A stretch of DNA of 35,601 nt. Origin: a virus. Positions 30,948 through 35,601 of this stretch are shown here, one piece after another (positions within the stretch are counted from its first letter, which is position 1; each line of letters begins with the position of its first letter). Below the pieces are notes generated by a model. The model had not been told where the DNA came from and did no database searches. It saw nothing but the letters and a program-made list of their open reading frames with translations. The translations under genes were made by a program, and so were the position numbers. The stretch spans positions 1 to 35,601 of IMG/VR virus record IMGVR_UViG_3300025890_000061. The stretch is one strand, 5' to 3'.

Positions 30948-30976
30948 TTGACAATCAAGTAAAAATTGTCTATATT
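30948..30976 (+). promoter_or_regulatory. Early-type promoter
   Basis: TTGACA 30948-30953, 17-base spacer, TATATT 30971-30976, just after the preceding stop. Confidence 0.8.
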
Positions 30977-31018
30977 ATAAAAGTAAAGAGAATCACTTAG
31001 TCTTGAAAGGACAAACAA
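30975..31018 (+). repeat. Recurring 5' leader element
   Basis: TTATAAAAGTAAAGAGAATC, then ACTTAGTCTTGAAAGGACAA. Slightly longer version of the copies at 26452, 27139 and 30677. Confidence 0.8.
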
Positions 31019-31366
31019 ATGACTGATATCACTTCTAATGTAAATGCTCTGATTTCAGATATTATTGCAGACTATGGGACACGATCAAAATCTTCTGATC
31101 CATCTCTTGCTGACCATATAGCAAAAATGGAAAAAGAATTTGCAAAAAAAATTACCTACACTGTAGGTAAAAAATATATCAGAATTGTAAATGGTTCTGG
31201 TGGAGTGTGGGGTTTTATTGTCAATACTGCTGACGATAAAAAATTCAATCTTGGTGACATTCTCATGGCGGCTGGTTGGAAAACTCCAGCGCGGAATTCA
31301 TCTCGCGGAAATATTATTGATGGTGACTATAGCATTTCTTGGACAGGTCCGGGATACCTTCGCTGA
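31019..31366 (+). CDS. Hypothetical protein, 115 residues
   Basis: MTDITSNVNALISDIIADYG leads a helix, then VGKKYIRIVNGSGGVWGFIV and FNLGDILMAAGWKTPARNSS beta-type blocks. No family recognised. Stop TGA overlaps the next ATG (TGATG). Confidence 0.6.
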   Translation: MTDITSNVNALISDIIADYGTRSKSSDPSLADHIAKMEKEFAKKITYTVGKKYIRIVNGSGGVWGFIVNTADDKKFNLGDILMAAGWKTPARNSSRGNIIDGDYSISWTGPGYLR

Positions 31367-31554
31367 TGAAAACTGAAGTATATGAAATTCTTGTGGATGG
31401 TAAGTTCGTAACTACCATCCGCGAAATAAGTGAATTTTGTGCAATTAACAAATTCAAAGATATGTGGGATTATCCAAAGAATGGAAAAATCACTGCAAAA
31501 ATATGGGAGCCTAAGTTATTATGCGAACAGTTGTATATACGGCATTTACTATGA
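31366..31554 (+). CDS. Hypothetical protein, 62 residues
   Basis: ATG 31366 in TGATG coupling. YEILVDGKFVTTIREISEFC then FKDMWDYPKNGKITAKIWEP. A possible beta-hairpin with helix. Overlaps the next gene (ATGA). Confidence 0.55.
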   Translation: MKTEVYEILVDGKFVTTIREISEFCAINKFKDMWDYPKNGKITAKIWEPKLLCEQLYIRHLL

Positions 31555-31817
31555 AATTTTCAGAGTTAAAATTTGAACCTATGAGTAACGGTGGCAATCG
31601 CGCAGTTGTGCGGTTTGGTGACTATGGATTATCTATCATAGATAATGGGTATGGCAGAGAACGTGATTTATATGAAGTAGGTACATTTTATAAGAACAAA
31701 CTTGCAAACCTCTTACCTTCACATACTGGTGATGATACTGTTGTAGGTAATTGTACTGAAAGTCATGTTGAGTTTATTATAGAAGCAATGAAAACAAGAA
31801 GTGAATGGGGAACGTAA
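31551..31817 (+). CDS. Hypothetical protein, 88 residues
   Basis: Start ATG 31551 fits the 4-base coupling; ATG 31521 in frame is an alternative. MKFSELKFEPMSNGGNRAVV, then FGDYGLSIIDNGYGRERDLY. Small acidic protein. Function unknown. Confidence 0.55.
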   Translation: MKFSELKFEPMSNGGNRAVVRFGDYGLSIIDNGYGRERDLYEVGTFYKNKLANLLPSHTGDDTVVGNCTESHVEFIIEAMKTRSEWGT

Positions 31818-31820
31818 TTA

Positions 31821-32021
31821 ATGGGAATGGAGAATGAAAACTATATTTGGGAACCAATTAAACACATTGATAATGTGCGAATACAAATCCTAGAAGAAGA
31901 AATAGAGTATTATAGGACTCTAATTCAACCACATGATTGTGGTCATATTCATACTACCATAAGTTTTTTAGAGCAAAGAATAAAAAATCTTGCTGGTGGT
32001 AAAAGGGAATTCCCTTTCTAA
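31821..32021 (+). CDS. Hypothetical protein, 66 residues
   Basis: ATG 31821 (or 31827). RIQILEEEIEYYRTLIQPHD, then HIHTTISFLEQRIKNLAGGK; helical. Ends before a region holding late and early promoters. Confidence 0.55.
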   Translation: MGMENENYIWEPIKHIDNVRIQILEEEIEYYRTLIQPHDCGHIHTTISFLEQRIKNLAGGKREFPF

Positions 32022-32052
32022 TATTAGGCCATTTTTCAACTTTGTGGTCAAG

Positions 32053-32060
32053 TATAAATA
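32053..32060 (+). promoter_or_regulatory. T4-type late promoter
   Basis: TATAAATA about 67 bases before ATG 32128, just upstream of an early-type promoter, so the downstream genes may be read early and late. Confidence 0.55.
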
Positions 32061-32073
32061 ATTAAAATATAAG

Positions 32074-32102
32074 TTGACAACTTAAACAAACTATGATATA
32101 AT
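32074..32102 (+). promoter_or_regulatory. Early-type promoter
   Basis: TTGACA 32074-32079, 17-base spacer, TATAAT 32097-32102 with TATGA before it: near-perfect sigma70 boxes. Confidence 0.88.
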
Positions 32103-32127
32103 TCAGTATATCATGAAAGGAAACTAT

Positions 32128-32382
32128 ATGCTAACGAAATCAGAACTTATTGAACAACTCCAAACTGGAGTTTATGAAGTCACATTTACAAAAGTAAATG
32201 GTGACAATCGTGTTATGCCTTGTACTTTGATGGCAGATCACCTACCAGAGTTTGGTACTAAATTAAAAGAATCTGATACTGTTGACCTTGATCTAGATCG
32301 TATTTCAGTTTGGTGTACAGATGCTAATGCTTGGAGAGCATTTAAACCATCAAAACTCATTTCTTTTGAGCGGATGGTATGA
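32128..32382 (+). CDS. DUF2693-like small protein
   Basis: 84 residues from ATG 32128, because AAAGGAAA 6-8 bases upstream serves it; ATG 32113 is in frame. LTKSELIEQLQTGVYEVTFT, then KVNGDNRVMPCTL and SVWCTDANAWRAFKPSKL match an SH3-like family widespread in T4-like cyanophages. Role unknown. Confidence 0.7.
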   Translation: MLTKSELIEQLQTGVYEVTFTKVNGDNRVMPCTLMADHLPEFGTKLKESDTVDLDLDRISVWCTDANAWRAFKPSKLISFERMV

Positions 32383-32633
32383 TTGTAATTGACCAATATA
32401 TATTAAGCGCAATCGTCACGTTTGCGCTTTTTATTGCCTATCGTCTAGGACTTAAATCAGCAGTTCAAAAGTATGATACTCAAAGGATAGAAAGAATTGT
32501 TGATCATACAGTTGATAAACTTTGCGATGAAGGTTATGTTGTCTATAAGAAACATGATGATGGTGAAGTAGAATTAATCCAATTACCAGAATGGATTTTA
32601 GAAAAAGAAGACTTGACTTTCATTAAAAAATAG
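32379..32633 (+). CDS. Single-span membrane protein
   Basis: 84 residues. YILSAIVTFALFIAYRLGL (7-25) is one membrane helix with a short outer start, then a charged cytoplasmic part (RIERIVDHTVDKLCDEGYVV). Similar short membrane proteins flank gp33 in this family. Starts with ATGA overlap. Confidence 0.65.
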   Translation: MIVIDQYILSAIVTFALFIAYRLGLKSAVQKYDTQRIERIVDHTVDKLCDEGYVVYKKHDDGEVELIQLPEWILEKEDLTFIKK

Positions 32634-32670
32634 TTTAGGATTATGGCAATAATCACTAGGAGTGAATCAC

Positions 32671-33777
32671 ATGGCACGATCAAAAAAAAGAAAATCTTTT
32701 TCTAGAAAAACTAAAACTGGATTTGCTGCTGCACCAACAGATAACTTTCAGCATTTCAACGATTACATAAGAGTAGAGGTTGACAGAAAAGATATTGCTG
32801 TAAAAATAAAAAACCATGTGAAGAAGTCCTTATCTAAAGAAGATGCTAAGATAGCATTACAAGCCCCAGATTGGGCAATCAGTCAATCTCCTGGTTTAGC
32901 GGCAACGATTGCATGGGCAGAACTACAATTAGAATTTCCTACTTGGTGGGATGCTGAAAAAGTTCTTACAAAACAAGTTAATGAAATTCTGCGGCTAGGT
33001 AAGCGTAAACTTTTAAATAAAACTGATAATATTGGAGTTGTTACAACTCCAAGAAAATCTCCAGCGGAAATTATTAAAGAACGCACTAGTGATTTTATTG
33101 GTGGTATTGAAATTATTATTGATAATTGGAAAGATGAAAAAGATTTCTCTATTTATAGTGAAATGAAAAAACATGATGTTCCTTACATTACAGCAAAGGC
33201 AACATATGATCACTATATTCCATTAAGGGATGAATTGGACGAATTAGTAAACAAAAAAACTCCTGATCTTATTGAGGGCTATTCGTCTATGAAAGTAAGT
33301 GACCAGAAAAAATATTTAAAGTTTGTAGATAATATTCTTACAGATATTGAAAAATATATGACAGCAAAGAAGGCGACTCGTAAGACTCGTAGACCTGTAG
33401 TAAAGTCTGCCGAAAAACAAGTAGCAAAGGTTCAATACTTAAAAGACTCTGTAGAGTTTAAACTAGCATCTATTAGCCCAACATCTTTGATTGGAGCGAT
33501 GAGAATTTATTTATTCAATGCAAAGACTAGAGCATTAACTGAATTGGTTTGCGAAAAGAGTTGTGGTTTTGAGGTAAAAGGAACGACTCTTCAAGGTGTT
33601 GATTTTGGGGCATCAAGGGTTACAAAATTGCGTAAACCAGAGGTCTTTATTCCAATGGTACTCAAAAAGACTTCAAACCAAATAAACAAAGAGTGGTCTA
33701 GTCTTACCACAAAAACAACCATCGCGAATGGTAGGATTAATAAAGATACCATAATTTTAAGGGCAATGAATAAATGA
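32671..33777 (+). CDS. Large hypothetical protein upstream of gp33
   Basis: 368 residues from ATG 32671, AGGAG about 9 bases upstream. Basic Lys/Arg-rich start (ARSKKRKSFSRKTKTG), a middle of helices (DWAISQSPGLAATIAWAELQ) and a closing beta part. No enzyme motif. Its position next to gp33 and gp32 is shared with proteins of T4-like cyanophages, suggesting a role in DNA replication or transcription. Overlaps gp33 by 4 bases. Confidence 0.6.
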   Translation: MARSKKRKSFSRKTKTGFAAAPTDNFQHFNDYIRVEVDRKDIAVKIKNHVKKSLSKEDAKIALQAPDWAISQSPGLAATIAWAELQLEFPTWWDAEKVLTKQVNEILRLGKRKLLNKTDNIGVVTTPRKSPAEIIKERTSDFIGGIEIIIDNWKDEKDFSIYSEMKKHDVPYITAKATYDHYIPLRDELDELVNKKTPDLIEGYSSMKVSDQKKYLKFVDNILTDIEKYMTAKKATRKTRRPVVKSAEKQVAKVQYLKDSVEFKLASISPTSLIGAMRIYLFNAKTRALTELVCEKSCGFEVKGTTLQGVDFGASRVTKLRKPEVFIPMVLKKTSNQINKEWSSLTTKTTIANGRINKDTIILRAMNK

Positions 33778-34004
33778 TAGAAAAAAACTTTATGAATAGA
33801 GCAAAGTTTAGCAAACTAATAGAAGAACAAGTAATTGATAAAAAACTAGGTTATATTGATGCTGTTGTTGAGGTATGTAGCATTACTGAACTTGAACCAG
33901 AGGATGTGAGCAAATTCATATCACCAGTAATAAAGGAGAAGATTGAGGCAGAAGCGATGAGTCTTAATTTTTTACCAAAGCAAAACGAATTGATTTTTGA
34001 ATGA
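33774..34004 (+). CDS. 33: gp33-like late-transcription coactivator
   Basis: 76 residues. MNRAKFSKLIEEQVIDKKLG, then YIDAVVEVCSITELEPEDVS and KFISPVIKEKIEAEAMSLNF match gp33 of T4-like cyanophages in order and size (T4 gp33 is about 112 residues). It bridges host RNA polymerase and the sliding clamp at TATAAATA promoters, several of which are in this window. Overlaps neighbours by 4 bases. Assignment is from pattern memory. Confidence 0.75.
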   Translation: MIEKNFMNRAKFSKLIEEQVIDKKLGYIDAVVEVCSITELEPEDVSKFISPVIKEKIEAEAMSLNFLPKQNELIFE

Positions 34005-34177
34005 TACGGTGGTATGATTATATAGCAGTGGCTCTCATGGCAATGTTTATGTTTCCAGCAGTAATCACAATATTACCTCCAATAATTAATTTAAATGCTA
34101 TTTTACCTCTAGGGGCTTCTTGGTATATGTGGACAATCTACTGTGATAAGAGACAGAGTATGGAAAATGACAGATAA
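34001..34177 (+). CDS. Small membrane protein, 58 residues
   Basis: ATG 34001 overlaps the gp33 stop (ATGA) and runs to TAA 34175-34177. YIAVALMAMFMFPAVITILP (7-26), and NAILPLGASWYMWTIYCD, give two hydrophobic segments with a basic end (CDKRQS). No family recognised. Confidence 0.55.
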   Translation: MIRWYDYIAVALMAMFMFPAVITILPPIINLNAILPLGASWYMWTIYCDKRQSMENDR

Positions 34178-34289
34178 AGAGATACAAGAATTTATATTGA
34201 TGTTTAAAGGAGTACTGCCAAACCCAGAAAATTACCCAATATCTTTTGACTATTACTACGAACTATATAAACATATAAAAGGAAAATAA
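34167..34289 (+). CDS. Short ORF, 40 residues
   Basis: ATG 34167 to TAA 34287-34289, starting 11 bases before the preceding stop and ending immediately before the next ATG. MTDKEIQEFILMFKGVLPNP then YPISFDYYYELYKHIKGK. Position and coupling suggest a real gene. Confidence 0.5.
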   Translation: MTDKEIQEFILMFKGVLPNPENYPISFDYYYELYKHIKGK

Positions 34290-34484
34290 ATGTTTGAACT
34301 AATCATGATTACTATGCTCTTTCTAAATGATAATGAAGAGTTTTTTGCCGCAGGTCCAGCCAATCGTGCAGTAGGCACAACTTGGGAATATGTAGGAACA
34401 CAACCTGTGCCAGATGGTCACGTTGCAATTCCATCAGTAAACCCAGACACTGGTAAAGAGACCATTATTTTTCAGAGAAAATAA
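34290..34484 (+). CDS. Hypothetical protein, 64 residues
   Basis: ATG 34290 follows AAAAGGAAAATAA. MFELIMITMLFLNDNEEFFA starts with a hydrophobic segment, then a Gly/Pro-rich part with Val/Thr strands. Function unknown. The gp32 promoter follows. Confidence 0.5.
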   Translation: MFELIMITMLFLNDNEEFFAAGPANRAVGTTWEYVGTQPVPDGHVAIPSVNPDTGKETIIFQRK

Positions 34485-34498
34485 TTTGATAAATATGG

Positions 34499-34527
34499 TT
34501 GACATACACACACAAATATGATATAAT
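34499..34527 (+). promoter_or_regulatory. Early-type promoter for gp32
   Basis: TTGACA 34499-34504, 17-base spacer with CACACACA, TATAAT 34522-34527. A GATAAATA just upstream (34488) is one base off a late octamer. Confidence 0.88.
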
Positions 34528-34582
34528 ACAGTTATACTAAAAATATTACAGCAATAATTCAGCATATATGGAGAAATAAAAT

Positions 34583-35479
34583 ATGTCTTTTGCAAATCTA
34601 AAACGTAATCGTGGTCAGATTGACCGATTAACTGCTGCCGCAACAGCAACAAATACCACTACAAAATCTTATGTGGATGAACGCATGTGGAAACCCACTG
34701 TTGATAAACAGAATAATGGTTATGCTGTTATTCGTTTCTTGCCAGATGGGAAAGAAGGTTCTGAAGTACATTTTGTACGATATTGGGATCATGCCTTTAA
34801 AGGTCCAACTGGTAAATGGTATATTGAGAAGTCTTTGACTTCAATTGAACAACAAGACCCAGTTGGTGAATACAATTCCAAACTTTGGAATAGTGGTATT
34901 GAATCTGATAAAGAAACAGCGCGGCGTCAAAAGCGGCGGCTGCATCATGTTTCAAATATTCTGGTAGTTTCTGATCCAGGAAATCCAGAAAATGAAGGCA
35001 AAGTTTTCATGTACCAATATGGTAAGAAAATCTTTGATAAACTTATGGATGCTTGGTCACCAGAGTTTGCAGATGAAACACCTATGAATCCATTTTGTAT
35101 GTGGGAAGGTGCGGATTTCAAACTCAAAATTCGTGATGTTGAAGGTTATCGTAATTATGATAAATCTGAATTTGCTGCATCACGCGCAGTATCGGATAGT
35201 GATGAACGCTTGGAAGAAGTGTATGACAAGTGTCATGATCTTTCAGAGTTTACTGATCCAGAAAACTATAAGTCGTATGCAGAACTAGAGACTAAAATGC
35301 GGAATGTTCTTGGTCAAACTGCACCTCAACCAACAATGGCACAAACTGCTTCAATGGGTGAGGAAAAGGCTTCGGCATTGGATGATAATATTCCAGACTT
35401 CGCCACGCCTAAAAAGACAGAAGTAGAAGGCGAAGATAATACTATGGATTACTTCGCAAGTCTAGTTAACGAAGACTAA
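34583..35479 (+). CDS. 32: gp32 single-stranded DNA-binding protein
   Basis: 298 residues. LKRNRGQIDRLTAAATATNT at the start is the basic LAST-type cooperative region. WKPTVDKQNNGYAVIRFLPD, then VHFVRYWDHAFKGPTGKWYI and VSNILVVSDPGNPENEGKVF, YQYGKKIFDKLMDAW follow the T4 gp32 core. The zinc ligands of T4 gp32 are replaced (region with CPVCQY in T4 reads DPVGEY here), as in cyanophage relatives. The acidic tail (EVEGEDNTMDYFASLVNED) binds replication partners. Own early promoter. Confidence 0.95.
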   Translation: MSFANLKRNRGQIDRLTAAATATNTTTKSYVDERMWKPTVDKQNNGYAVIRFLPDGKEGSEVHFVRYWDHAFKGPTGKWYIEKSLTSIEQQDPVGEYNSKLWNSGIESDKETARRQKRRLHHVSNILVVSDPGNPENEGKVFMYQYGKKIFDKLMDAWSPEFADETPMNPFCMWEGADFKLKIRDVEGYRNYDKSEFAASRAVSDSDERLEEVYDKCHDLSEFTDPENYKSYAELETKMRNVLGQTAPQPTMAQTASMGEEKASALDDNIPDFATPKKTEVEGEDNTMDYFASLVNED

Positions 35480-35601
35480 TTTCCATAATGAGGAAATGCC
35501 CAGCGTAGCGCACCATCAACACCACTCGCTACGCTGGTCATCATACCACCACTTAGATTGGTAGTATTTTGTTGAATATTAGAAGAAGTTGAATTATCCA
35601 T
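35476..35601 (-). CDS. Minus-strand frame, C-terminal part, runs off window edge
   Basis: On the complement, an open frame enters at the window edge (codon ATG at 35599-35601, either start or internal) and ends TAG at 35476-35478. It encodes NSTSSNIQQNTTNLSGGMMT then SVASGVDGALRWAFPHYGN. Ser/Thr/Gly-rich with aromatic end, like a structural protein end. It overlaps the gp32 stop by a few bases, convergent. The rest lies outside. Confidence 0.55.
   Translation of the reverse strand: MDNSTSSNIQQNTTNLSGGMMTSVASGVDGALRWAFPHYGN
35500..35537. terminator. Inverted repeat between convergent genes
   Basis: CCAGCGTAGCG (35500-35510) and CGCTACGCTGG (35527-35537) form a perfect 11-bp stem with a 16-base loop. 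No T-run follows on either strand, so it may be a weak bidirectional terminator or a coding coincidence. Confidence 0.5.

Noticed and set aside
1-35601. CRISPR array, insertion sequence or integrase
   Set aside because: No regularly spaced repeats, transposase or integrase-like proteins were seen.

Overview
The window looks like part of the genome of a marine T4-like myovirus. The evidence is a gp32 single-stranded DNA-binding protein (34583-35479), a gp33-like late-transcription coactivator (33774-34004), perfect TATAAATA late-promoter octamers, a repeat-rich tail-fibre-type protein (108-1385), and many short overlapping early genes of the kind seen in T4-like cyanophages and pelagiphages. 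Base composition is low in GC. No photosynthesis genes are seen. A phage-borne periplasmic BMP-type binding protein suits a heterotrophic Gram-negative marine host, but the host cannot be fixed from sequence alone.

Layout. (1) 1-2214: end of a structural gene, a tail-fibre-like gene, two small genes (one with an EF-hand and two membrane segments) and a 41-residue cysteine-rich ORF. (2) 2229-12275: a tightly overlapping run of glycan genes, with glycosyltransferases, SAM methyltransferase-like proteins, a sulfotransferase, a sugar nucleotidyltransferase, an LpxA-like acyltransferase, a Gfo/Idh/MocA oxidoreductase, a DegT aminotransferase and a UDP-glucuronate epimerase-like protein. The order acyltransferase, oxidoreductase, aminotransferase resembles the lpxA-gnnA-gnnB arrangement that makes amide-linked lipid A in some bacteria. 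(3) 12272-14016: a BMP-family substrate-binding protein and a ClpP-like protease, followed by a strong intrinsic terminator. (4) 14033-18623: a class II aminoacyl-tRNA-synthetase-like core, an odd Leu-type tRNA with an apparent GUU anticodon, an isopenicillin-N-synthase-like oxygenase, a short UDP-glucose-dehydrogenase-like protein and three more glycan-type genes. (5) 18697-35479: early and middle genes read from at least eleven TTGACA-type promoters, several followed by a recurring AGAGAATCA leader. They include an IscA/HesB-like protein, tRNA-Arg and tRNA-Met, a structured apparently non-coding stretch, two metallopeptidase-like proteins, an alpha/beta hydrolase, GMP reductase, gp33 and gp32. 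(6) 35476-35601: the edge of a minus-strand reading frame converging on gp32.

How the parts could work together. The glycan genes could supply nucleotide sugars (Ugd plus epimerase for uronic acids; oxidoreductase plus aminotransferase plus acyltransferase for an acylated amino sugar) and transfer, methylate or sulfate them, on virion fibres or on the host envelope. ClpP, IscA-like protein, GMP reductase, BMP protein and tRNAs look like host-takeover or metabolic genes. Coordinates and motifs are read directly. Family names rest on motif recognition without database searches. Substrates and biological roles are inference. No intergenic stretch over 300 bases is empty; the longest space between proteins (20806-21173) holds a promoter, tRNA-Arg and the structured region.
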